A DNA stretch of 5,668 bases. Origin: Ch71 sp050945695 (lineage in GTDB: Bacteria; Chloroflexota; Anaerolineae; DRVO01). The number at the start of each line of letters is the position of its first letter. The stretch's first letter is position 1. Below are positions 1-5,522 of the stretch, one piece after another. A model generated the notes under the pieces. That model was not told the DNA's origin, ran no database searches, and worked only from the letters and a program-made list of their open reading frames with translations. The translations under genes and the position numbers were made by a program. Location of the stretch: the NCBI GenBank assembly GCA_050945695.1, contig JBMNTK010000239.1:1-5668 (forward strand), written 5' to 3'.

Positions 1-293
1 CCGGCCAGAGCGACGAACTGGACCACGATGACGCTGGAGGCCGGTCGCCACCGGCCCTCGAAGGGCTCACCGGAGATGAAGCCAAAGAGCACGAGGTCGT
101 AGACCAGGTGGAAGATGACCATCATGATGATGGGGATCCCTCGCAGGGCATCCAGCTCCCAGAACCGGGCGGAGCCGCCCTCGTGGGTGAGGAGGAGGAA
201 GCGGCCCAGGCGACGAAGCACATCGGCGAGCGATACCGCACCTCTCGTCTCTGCCGCCGTGCCCTGGTTCACGAGCCCGCCCTTGGCTTGCAT
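1..293 (-). CDS. DUF1624 / heparan-alpha-glucosaminide N-acetyltransferase-like membrane protein, N-terminal part only
   Basis: Only the first 97 codons are in the window; the gene runs off the left edge. Translating the minus strand from the ATG at 293 gives a polar leader of about 40 residues, then RFWELDALRG (residues 43-52), a hydrophobic stretch IPIIMMVIFHLVYDLVLFGF (53-72) and a loop before a second hydrophobic segment. The pattern R-x-x-E-x-D-A-L-R-G followed by M-V-x-F-H-x-x-x-D-L is the hallmark N-terminus of the DUF1624/HGSNAT_cat family, multi-pass membrane proteins related to acyltransferases that use acetyl-CoA; His62 is a plausible conserved functional residue. AAGGTG at 299-304 lies 5 bases before the ATG and supports this start, although GTG codons 8 and 25 are alternatives. 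The substrate is unknown, and bacterial members are mostly uncharacterised. It is separated from the aldolase gene by 390 bases of repeats, so it is probably a separate transcription unit. Confidence 0.72.
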   Translation of the reverse strand, partial: MQAKGGLVNQGTAAETRGAVSLADVLRRLGRFLLLTHEGGSARFWELDALRGIPIIMMVIFHLVYDLVLFGFISGEPFEGRWRPASSVIVVQFVALA

Positions 294-330
294 TGGCCCA
301 CCTTGCACATATCTCCTGCTAACAACCTTG

Positions 331-360
331 AGAGTAGCGGAGGGCAGGTGCCCCAGTCAA
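331..360 (-). promoter_or_regulatory. Candidate promoter for the left-edge membrane protein gene
   Basis: On the minus strand TTGACT (355-360) matches the sigma-70 -35 consensus at 5 of 6 positions. It is followed after 18 bases by TACTCT (331-336), which matches the -10 consensus at only 3 of 6. The site lies about 40 bases upstream of the ATG at 293, a sensible distance, and in the only non-repeat part of the gap. The weak -10 keeps confidence low. Confidence 0.3.
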
Positions 361-404
361 ACCACGGGTCTGCAGGCGACGACGTTCGGTGGCCCCGCCA
401 CCAT

Positions 405-615
405 GAGATCCTTCGCTTCGCTCAGGATGACATAAGTAGGAGTGAGGGCTCCACATGGGGGCGGATCGAAGTACGAGCGCCTCGCTGAGGGGTAGGAGAT
501 CCTTCGCTTGGCTCAGGGTGACATAAGTGGGAGTGAGGGCCCCGTGTAGGGGACGGGGCGAGATGCCAGCGCCTCGCCCCGCAGTAAGAGACCCTTCGCA
601 GCGCTCAGGATGACA
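405..615 (-). repeat. Tandem array, period about 91 bases, 2.3 copies of a TGTCATCCTGAGCGAAGCGA-type dispersed repeat
   Basis: Three copies of a 28-base core lie at 405-432, 496-523 and 588-615, all in the same orientation, with starts 91 and 92 bases apart. Read on the minus strand, the first begins TGTCATCCTGAGCGAAGCGA and ends AGGATCTC. Units one (405-495) and two (496-587) are related throughout: 44 of their first 48 bases agree by eye, and AGCGCCTCGC recurs near their ends (476-485 and 568-577). Copy three stops after the core. Unit two also holds a 9-bp hairpin (554-562 pairing with 573-581) that unit one lacks. Similar cores are common intergenic repeats in several bacterial phyla; their function is unknown. 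The same core occurs inverted near the right end of the window. Confidence 0.85.
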
Positions 616-631
616 TGAGCTGAGGTGCGCT

Positions 632-671
632 TCTCCCAGGCGGTGAGGCGCACGCCCCACCGCCTGGGAGA
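632..671 (-). terminator. Strong hairpin after the aldolase gene, possible terminator without U-tract
   Basis: TCTCCCAGGCGGTG (632-645) pairs perfectly with CACCGCCTGGGAGA (658-671), a 14-bp stem around a 12-base loop that can itself form four pairs (647-650 with 653-656). In the minus-strand transcript the hairpin begins 12 bases after the aldolase stop codon, the usual place for a terminator. The bases that follow contain no run of U, so it is not a textbook intrinsic terminator. It may instead stabilise the mRNA 3' end, or stop transcription with Rho or in a lineage that does not need a U-tract. Confidence 0.55.
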
Positions 672-683
672 GGGATAGGCAGG

Positions 684-1439
684 CTACTCGCCGTGCGCCT
701 GTCGGACCACGTCCCGCATGGCCTGTTCGATGATGACCTGATCAGTGGCCGTGGTGACGAAGAGGAAGCCCTTCTCGATCCAGTAGCGGGGGTTGTCCCC
801 ACCGTAGATGCCGGGGAATTTGCCCGCACGCCGGCAGGCGGCCAGCACCTGCATGATGGCCTCCTCGTGCCGCTGGCGGTCCTCCTCCCGCGAGAGGTCG
901 AGGCCCATGGTGGCGGCCAGGTCGTTGGGGCCAACCCAACACCCATCCACGCCTTCTACCGCCATGATCTCATCCACATTCTGCAGGCCGGTGGCGGTTT
1001 CGATCTGGACCGCCAGGAAGACCTGATCGTCGGCCCAGGTGACGTAGTTCGGGGCCTCGTAGTAGTCCACGGAGAAGGCGCCCATGGAGCGGCCGCCGCG
1101 TGGGGGATAGCGCATGGCGAAGGCAGCCGCCTCGGCCTGCTCCCGGGTGTTGACCATAGGGACCACGATGCCCATAGCTCCCCGGTCGAGCAGGCGGCCG
1201 ATGTCGTAGAAGTCGTTGCGGGGCACCCGGGCGACGGGGGTGGCGGGCCCGAGGCTGATCTTGGCGAAGGCGTCCATGACGTCGTTGAGCTCCCAGGCCC
1301 CGTGCTGGCAGTCCACCAGGACAAAGTCGAACCCGGCCCGGGAGTAGGACTGAGCGAGGAGGGAGGAGCCGGATGTGCACACCACACCGAGAGCCGGCTT
1401 GCCCTGGGCGAGGCGCTGCTTGGTCAGGTTGGGTCGCAT
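684..1439 (-). CDS. HpcH/HpaI family aldolase (class II, metal-dependent pyruvate aldolase type)
   Basis: This 251-residue protein has the length of HpaI/GarL-type aldolases (about 250-265). These cytoplasmic TIM-barrel enzymes use a divalent metal and a pyruvate enolate to cleave or form 4-hydroxy-2-oxo acids. The family's catalytic set is in place: His46 in VDCQHG (general base), Arg71 in VARVPRND, and metal ligands Glu147 in VQIETATG and Asp173 in VGPNDLA. These align with His45, Arg70, Glu149 and Asp175 of E. coli HpaI. The glycine-rich RYPPRGGRS segment (110-118) is also typical. Gln45 stands where HpaI and GarL have Glu next to the catalytic His, which may affect activity or specificity. 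The ATG at 1439 is preceded by AGGAG at 1449-1453. The gene starts 75 bases after the ABC gene stop and could be co-transcribed. The natural substrate is not evident (hydroxy-oxo-heptanedioate, keto-deoxy sugar acids and other aldols are all possible), so no symbol is given. Confidence 0.93.
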   Translation of the reverse strand: MRPNLTKQRLAQGKPALGVVCTSGSSLLAQSYSRAGFDFVLVDCQHGAWELNDVMDAFAKISLGPATPVARVPRNDFYDIGRLLDRGAMGIVVPMVNTREQAEAAAFAMRYPPRGGRSMGAFSVDYYEAPNYVTWADDQVFLAVQIETATGLQNVDEIMAVEGVDGCWVGPNDLAATMGLDLSREEDRQRHEEAIMQVLAACRRAGKFPGIYGGDNPRYWIEKGFLFVTTATDQVIIEQAMRDVVRQAHGE

Positions 1440-1448
1440 ATGGTGCGT

Positions 1449-1453
1449 CTCCT
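1449..1453 (-). promoter_or_regulatory. Ribosome binding site of the aldolase gene
   Basis: AGGAG on the minus strand lies 9 bases before the ATG at 1439. It fixes this start and gives the aldolase its own translation initiation, in contrast to the coupled start of the second ABC gene. Confidence 0.75.
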
Positions 1454-1492
1454 GTGGTTGGTGGGGCGATGATACGACAAGAGGGCGACGCA

Positions 1493-1512
1493 GGGTAGGC
1501 GAAGCCCTACCC
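1493..1512 (-). terminator. Small hairpin between the ABC gene and the aldolase gene
   Basis: GGGTAGG (1493-1499) pairs with CCTACCC (1506-1512) around six bases. In the minus-strand RNA the loop reads GCUUCG, and the hairpin begins 2 bases after the stop codon of the ABC gene. There is no U-tract. It could be a weak or partial terminator, an mRNA processing or stability element that uncouples transporter and aldolase levels, or chance pairing in GC-rich DNA. Confidence 0.4.
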
Positions 1513-1514
1513 CA

Positions 1515-3365
1515 TCACCTGCCGTTGTCCTGGTCCCCGCTCAGATCACCGCGCCAGAGGCGCTGCATCTCCGGCGATGTCTCCAGCAGCTGATCCAGCT
1601 TGCCCTGTGCCTCCACCCTGCCGTCCTTGAGGACGATGATGTGGTCGGCCCGGCGCAGCACGGCCCGCCGGTGAGAGACCACCAGGCAGGTGACCTGGCG
1701 GCGGGCAAACAGCCGCTCCCAGAGTTCCCGTTCGGTCTCCACGTCCAGGGCGCTGGACAGGTCGTCTACCACCAGCAGCTCGGCATCGCGCACGAACATC
1801 CGAGCCGCCGCCGCCCGCTGGCCCTGTCCGCCGGAGAGTCGGACTCCCTTGGGGCCCACCACGGTATCCAGCCCATCGGCCATGAGGGAGACATCCTCAT
1901 CGAGGATGGCTGCGCTCACCGCTTCTTTCAGGTCCACCTCGGACTCGGGCAGGCCCATGAGGATGTTGTCGCGCAGGGTCTCGCTGAAAAGGCGGGGCAC
2001 CTGGGAGGTGTAGGAGGCGCGGGGCGGCACCAGGAAGTCTGCCGGGTCCTCCACCCTCTCCCCATTCCAGTAGATCTCCCCCCGCTCTAGGGGGACCAAC
2101 CCCAGGAGGGCCCGCAGGAGCGTGCTCTTGCCCGAGCCGATGCGGCCGGTGACCACTGTGAACGAACCCCGGGGCAAGTCGAGGTCCACGCCCTCCACGC
2201 CGCGACCGCTATCGGGGTAGCGGAAGGTGAGGTCCTTGGCCTGGAGACGCTCCAGGCGATGCGCCTCGGTCTTGGCCTCGTAGGGCACGGGAGGGAACTC
2301 GCCGCGCATGTACACCGGGGCATGCTTCACCGGCGTATCCGGCGGGGCGTCCTGCAGGAGCTCCACCATGCGCTCGAAGGAGACGCTCACCTGCTTGTAG
2401 CGGGCCAGAAGGGACCCAATCAGGAAAGAGAACTCGGTGGCGTAGCCGAGGTAGAAGACGAACAGGGCAAAGTCGCCCACGGTGAAGGTGCCGGCCTGGA
2501 TGGCCTGTCCGGACATGAGGAGGATCAGCCCCGTGCCCAGGTTGACGGCGTTGTAGAACACCGAGTGCATCACTTCGTGGAACACCCGGTCGCGCAGGGC
2601 CGCGACGCGCCGGTTCTCGCTCAGGCGATCGAGGTGCTCGATCATGCGGTCCTCGGCGTTGGCCACCTTGACGGCCTGGGCCGAGTCGAACAGCTCGGCG
2701 ATGAAGTCCACCACGATGCCGGACGTCTTGCGGCTGGCCCGCCGATAGGTCGTGAACCGCTCCCGGGCCAAGTTGGCGGCGACCACCACCAGCAGGAGAG
2801 GGATGAAGACCACGACCGCGATCTGGGCGTTGATCCTCAGCATCACCACCACGGCCACGACGCTGAAGACCATGGTGCCCACCAGGAACAGGATCTCGTG
2901 GAGGAAGCGGGCTACTTCCTCTACGTCGCCCCCGAAGCGGCTGATGGCCTCGCCGGTGGAGTAGGGGAGAGACCGGGCTCCCGGTCGGTCAAGGATGTGC
3001 TCGAAGAGGTTGCGCTGCAGGAGAGCGCGGATGGTGAAGGACCACTGGTAGTTGAGGGCCACGTCTGCAAACACGAAGACGATCCGGGCCACGCCCACGG
3101 CGACGATGAGCCCGGCCAGCGTCCAAGGACCGAAGGCGGCCGGGGCGTCCCCGGTCAGGGCGTTGAAGAACTGCTGGATGATGAGGCCGCTGGCCTGAGG
3201 GACGGCGGCGAAGATCACGATACGCAGGGCTACCATCAGGGTGAACTGGCCGATCCGGTAGCGCGTCATGGCCCAGAGGTACTTCCAGGTAGGCAGGGGC
3301 TTGGGCGCCGCCTCCCCGGAGCGGACGATGCCTTGGGCGTCGAGAGTGGCTGAAGACTGGGTCAT
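1515..3365 (-). CDS. ABC exporter half-transporter B (membrane plus ATPase domain), Asp at the catalytic Glu position
   Basis: This 616-residue protein has an ABCB-type fold: six predicted membrane helices (roughly 39-62, 80-104, 155-177, 178-200, 268-287, 296-318), a long linker (about 335-378) and a C-terminal nucleotide-binding domain. Motifs are A-loop Tyr383, Walker A GRIGSGKST (407-415, Lys413), Q-loop Gln455, signature LSGGQ (510-514), Walker B LLVVDD (530-535), D-loop SALD (538-541) and switch His565. The residue after the Walker B Asp is Asp535 (codon 1761-1763) instead of the catalytic Glu, so its own Walker site is expected to hydrolyse ATP poorly. Its signature is intact and should complete the partner's active site. 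Its ATG overlaps the partner's stop (ATGA, 3362-3365), and GGAGGAGG inside the end of the upstream gene serves as its ribosome binding site, so expression is probably coupled. Multidrug, lipid or peptide export are all possible; the substrate is unknown. Confidence 0.95.
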   Translation of the reverse strand: MTQSSATLDAQGIVRSGEAAPKPLPTWKYLWAMTRYRIGQFTLMVALRIVIFAAVPQASGLIIQQFFNALTGDAPAAFGPWTLAGLIVAVGVARIVFVFADVALNYQWSFTIRALLQRNLFEHILDRPGARSLPYSTGEAISRFGGDVEEVARFLHEILFLVGTMVFSVVAVVVMLRINAQIAVVVFIPLLLVVVAANLARERFTTYRRASRKTSGIVVDFIAELFDSAQAVKVANAEDRMIEHLDRLSENRRVAALRDRVFHEVMHSVFYNAVNLGTGLILLMSGQAIQAGTFTVGDFALFVFYLGYATEFSFLIGSLLARYKQVSVSFERMVELLQDAPPDTPVKHAPVYMRGEFPPVPYEAKTEAHRLERLQAKDLTFRYPDSGRGVEGVDLDLPRGSFTVVTGRIGSGKSTLLRALLGLVPLERGEIYWNGERVEDPADFLVPPRASYTSQVPRLFSETLRDNILMGLPESEVDLKEAVSAAILDEDVSLMADGLDTVVGPKGVRLSGGQGQRAAAARMFVRDAELLVVDDLSSALDVETERELWERLFARRQVTCLVVSHRRAVLRRADHIIVLKDGRVEAQGKLDQLLETSPEMQRLWRGDLSGDQDNGR

Positions 3366-5107
3366 GCCAGCACCTCCTCCAGCCCAGTCTTGAGCAGGCG
3401 GCTGAACCGCGAGCCAGGGTCTGAGGCGAGCGCCTCCCGATCTCCGTGTTCCAGGATCTGGCCGTCTTCGATGATCATGATCTCGTCAGCTCGCAGGACG
3501 GTGCCCAGCCGATGGGCGATGATGATGCCGGTGCGGTTCTGGAGCAGGCGCTCCACCGCGCGCTCGATGAGTTGCTCGGTGGCCGGGTCCAGCCGGGACG
3601 AGGCTTCGTCCAGCACCACCAGCCCCGGGTCCTTGAGGAAGATGCGGGTGAAGGCCAGGAGCTGAGCCTCGCCGCTGGATAGGCCGGCACCTCCGGACTC
3701 GATCTCGGTGTCCAGGCCGTCGGGCAGCGACTCGTACCATTCCTGCAACCCCAGGTCCTGGATGACGCCGAGGATGGTCTCGTCGGAGATGCTGCGGTCG
3801 AAGAAGGTCAGGTTGTCGCGCAGCGAGGCGTGGAAGAGCTGGACGTTCTGGGTGACCATGCCTACACCGCGGCGCAGCTCGGCGATGGATAGGTCTTTGA
3901 TGTCCACGCCCCCCAAGCGGATGGCGCCCTCCTGGGGCTCGTAGAGGCGGAACAGGAGGCGGCTTATCGTGGTCTTCCCGGAACCGGTGCGCCCCAGCAG
4001 GCCCATCGTGTGGCCCGGCTGCAGGTGGAAGCTGATGTTTCGCAGGACGGGCTCATCGGTGTCGTAGCTGAACGACAGCCCGTCGAACTCTACCGACAGG
4101 GGCCCCGGGGGCAGGGACTTCCGACCGGACTCGGTGATGGTTGACTCGGTCGCAAACAGCTCCCGTATTCGGGTCATCCCGGCCGAGGCGCGCTGGAGGT
4201 CCTCGAGCTGCTGGGAGATCCGCTGGATGGGACGGCTGATGAGGTTGGTGTAGTTGAAGATGAGGTAGACGGTGCCGATCGTGACCAGGCCGGCCTGGTA
4301 GACGTAGGCGCCCACGGCCAGGGCGAGAGCATTGCCGATGACGAAGATCAGGGTGGAGGAGTTCATCATGACGTTGGTCATGAGCCCGGCCCGCATGTGC
4401 TCGCGCAGGATGCGGCGCATGAGTTCGTAGAAGCGGCGCATGACGTAGGCCTTGGCCCCGCTGGAGCGGATGTCCTCGGTGCCGGCCAGCCGCTCCTCCA
4501 GGAACCCGAAGAGCTCGGCGCTGGCCTGGCGGGCAGCGTGCCATTGGGGAACGGCGATGCCCCGCAGACGGTTCAGGACCGCCATGGCCAACACGACGAA
4601 CCCCGTGAGCACCAGGCCCACCCGCCAGTCCTCACGAAACAGGAGGCCCAGGATCACGACCAGAAGCAGGGCGTTGCCCACGAGCTGGATGGTGAACTGC
4701 GAGAAGAAGTTGGACAGCGACGTCACGTCACCGTCCACGCGCTCGATCATCTCGCCCGGCGTGTGCTTGTTGTGGAAAGACATGTCCAGGTGGAGGCAGT
4801 GCCGAGCCAGATCGGACCGCAGGGCGTTAGTGGAGGTCCAGCCGACGTTCTCACCCAGGTAGGCGGCTCCCACGGCGGCCACCTGCTGGGTGAGGGCCAG
4901 GGCGATGAAGAGCATCGCGGCCCGCATGAGATCGTTGACGGCGGCACCACCCCGGGCGGCATCTATGAAGTAGCGCATGATCTGAGGGTTCACGGCCTGC
5001 AAGGCGATGCTGCCCAGAAGCAGCACGGCCAGCATGAGCACGCGTTTCTGCTGGGGGCGGATGTAGACGGCCAGCAGATTCCAGTACTGCCGGAGCGGAA
5101 TCCTCAT
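3362..5107 (-). CDS. ABC exporter half-transporter A (membrane plus ATPase domain), catalytic Glu present, altered signature LSSGE
   Basis: From the ATG at 5107 the protein has 581 residues, normal for a fused half-exporter. Six predicted membrane helices (roughly 22-43, 60-84, 137-156, 162-180, 249-270, 271-290) precede an ATPase domain with A-loop Tyr348, Walker A GRTGSGKTT (372-380, Lys378), Q-loop Gln420, signature LSSGE (476-480), Walker B LVVLDE (496-501, catalytic Glu501), D-loop SRLD (504-507) and switch His532. The signature departs from LSGGQ at two positions and the D-loop has Arg for Ala, so the ATP site completed by this signature, opposite partner B's Asp535, should be the degenerate one. 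A GTG at 5311 would add 68 residues, but that segment is proline-rich, lacks any domain and covers a leader hairpin. GGGAGGG 7 bases before the ATG at 5107 supports the shorter start. It is the first gene of the apparent operon and is probably an inner-membrane exporter subunit of unknown substrate. Confidence 0.94.
   Translation of the reverse strand: MRIPLRQYWNLLAVYIRPQQKRVLMLAVLLLGSIALQAVNPQIMRYFIDAARGGAAVNDLMRAAMLFIALALTQQVAAVGAAYLGENVGWTSTNALRSDLARHCLHLDMSFHNKHTPGEMIERVDGDVTSLSNFFSQFTIQLVGNALLLVVILGLLFREDWRVGLVLTGFVVLAMAVLNRLRGIAVPQWHAARQASAELFGFLEERLAGTEDIRSSGAKAYVMRRFYELMRRILREHMRAGLMTNVMMNSSTLIFVIGNALALAVGAYVYQAGLVTIGTVYLIFNYTNLISRPIQRISQQLEDLQRASAGMTRIRELFATESTITESGRKSLPPGPLSVEFDGLSFSYDTDEPVLRNISFHLQPGHTMGLLGRTGSGKTTISRLLFRLYEPQEGAIRLGGVDIKDLSIAELRRGVGMVTQNVQLFHASLRDNLTFFDRSISDETILGVIQDLGLQEWYESLPDGLDTEIESGGAGLSSGEAQLLAFTRIFLKDPGLVVLDEASSRLDPATEQLIERAVERLLQNRTGIIIAHRLGTVLRADEIMIIEDGQILEHGDREALASDPGSRFSRLLKTGLEEVLA
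3373..3380 (-). promoter_or_regulatory. Ribosome binding site of ABC gene B, embedded in ABC gene A
   Basis: GGAGGAGG on the minus strand, 7 bases before the ATG at 3365, lies within the last codons of the upstream ABC gene (encoding part of its Leu-Glu-Glu-Val end). With the ATGA stop/start overlap it indicates translational coupling, suited to making two subunits in equal amounts. Confidence 0.8.
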
Positions 5108-5114
5108 GAACGCA

Positions 5115-5121
5115 CCCTCCC
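5115..5121 (-). promoter_or_regulatory. Ribosome binding site that decides the start of ABC gene A
   Basis: GGGAGGG on the minus strand is 7 bases upstream of the ATG at 5107. It argues for a 581-residue product over the 649-residue version that would begin at the GTG at 5311. Confidence 0.75.
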
Positions 5122-5218
5122 TCAGGGGCCTGGAGGAGATCAATCGCCTGCCCTGGTGGGCCAGAGGCGCCTCGAGTGAACCGTTGTCCCGGAATGGAGG
5201 TCCCTCCCGGGGCCAGTT

Positions 5219-5243
5219 AGCCCAGGCCGGATGGGCCTGGGCT
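5219..5243 (-). promoter_or_regulatory. Hairpin in the leader of the ABC operon
   Basis: AGCCCAGGCC (5219-5228) and GGCCTGGGCT (5234-5243) form a perfect 10-bp stem with a 5-base loop. It lies 111 bases upstream of the ATG at 5107, inside the untranslated leader if transcription starts near 5272 or further up. No U-tract follows, so it is more likely a structural or regulatory leader element, or a chance GC hairpin, than a terminator. No known riboswitch class is recognisable. Confidence 0.45.
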
Positions 5244-5278
5244 TGTGTCTGCTCTGGTGGTAAGCGCGGCCGACCCGG

Positions 5279-5402
5279 AGTATAGCCCGGCGAGCCGGAT
5301 CTAGCACTCACGGCACCGATGATGCTGGTGGGGCTGTTTCGGCGCGCGAGCTATTAGATAACGCACCAGGTAGAGACTACAACCCCTGTGCTCGTAGGTC
5401 AA
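5279..5402 (-). promoter_or_regulatory. Candidate promoter region of the ABC operon
   Basis: Three weak sigma-70-like pairs are visible on the minus strand. TATACT (5279-5284, 5 of 6) has only GTGCTA (5302-5307) 17 bases upstream. TCTAAT (5353-5358, 5 of 6) has TTGTAG (5377-5382) at 18 bases. TTGACC (5397-5402, 5 of 6 to the -35) has TAGTCT (5374-5379) at 17 bases. None is good at both boxes, so the zone is marked as a whole. Any of them would leave a leader of about 165 bases or more. Confidence 0.28.
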
Positions 5403-5408
5403 ACTGCC

Positions 5409-5482
5409 CCTCACGCAGAGGCGCAAGGACGCTAAGGGCAGAAGGGGCAAGTGGCTTTGCGACTTTGCGCCTCTGCGTGAGG
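5409..5482. repeat. Large near-palindrome, 28-base arms, CTTTGCGCCTCTGCGTGAG type
   Basis: The left arm (5409-5436) and right arm (5455-5482) are inverted copies. The outer 18 bases (CCTCACGCAGAGGCGCAA against its complement) are perfect. Inside them are one G-T wobble and two mismatches, giving 26 pairs out of 28 around an 18-base loop. The arm sequence belongs to a familiar family of dispersed bacterial intergenic repeats, often mistranslated as LASLRLCVRG. It lies upstream of the ABC operon's candidate promoters and has no U-tract on either strand. Its role is unknown; a REP-like mobile palindrome or a bidirectional 3'-end structure are possibilities. Confidence 0.85.
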
Positions 5483-5522
5483 CATCCGGGTGAGGCGACC
5501 GCGCGCGCCTGACGCCCCTTGG

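Larger units (their letters stand above)
294..683. other. Gene-free gap filled mostly by repeats
   Basis: This 390-base stretch has no credible gene. From low to high coordinates it holds a ribosome binding site and a candidate promoter for the left-edge gene (294-360), about 45 bases with no visible structure, a tandem repeat array (405-615), and a strong hairpin just after the aldolase stop codon (632-671). The open frames crossing it translate the repeats into strings such as HPERSEGS and FASLRMT, familiar artefacts of this repeat type, so they are not proposed as genes. Confidence 0.8.

Noticed and set aside
405..615. Possible CRISPR array
   Set aside because: There are only three cores, the sequence between them is itself repeated and not unique, the cores are imperfect, and no cas gene is present.
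319..660. 113-codon minus-strand frame with repeated HPERSEGS-like peptides
   Set aside because: The apparent peptide repeat is the translation of the 91-base DNA tandem repeat, a known source of false hypothetical proteins, and the frame also runs through the terminator-like hairpin.
1465..1480. TATCAT on the minus strand as a -10 box for a separate aldolase promoter
   Set aside because: It matches the -10 at 5 of 6, but no acceptable -35 lies 16-18 bases upstream, so it is not listed as a promoter.
2259..3353. 364-codon plus-strand open frame opposite ABC gene B
   Set aside because: It is antisense to a well-supported gene with all ABC motifs. The His-, Gly- and Glu-rich product has no recognisable domain, and such frames are expected opposite GC-rich genes. 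The same applies to the plus-strand frames at 693-1472 and 4397-5179.
3362..3365. Frameshift splitting a single full-length ABC exporter
   Set aside because: Each half has its own complete membrane domain and ATPase domain, and the four-base ATGA overlap has a ribosome binding site in front, so these are two normal coupled genes.
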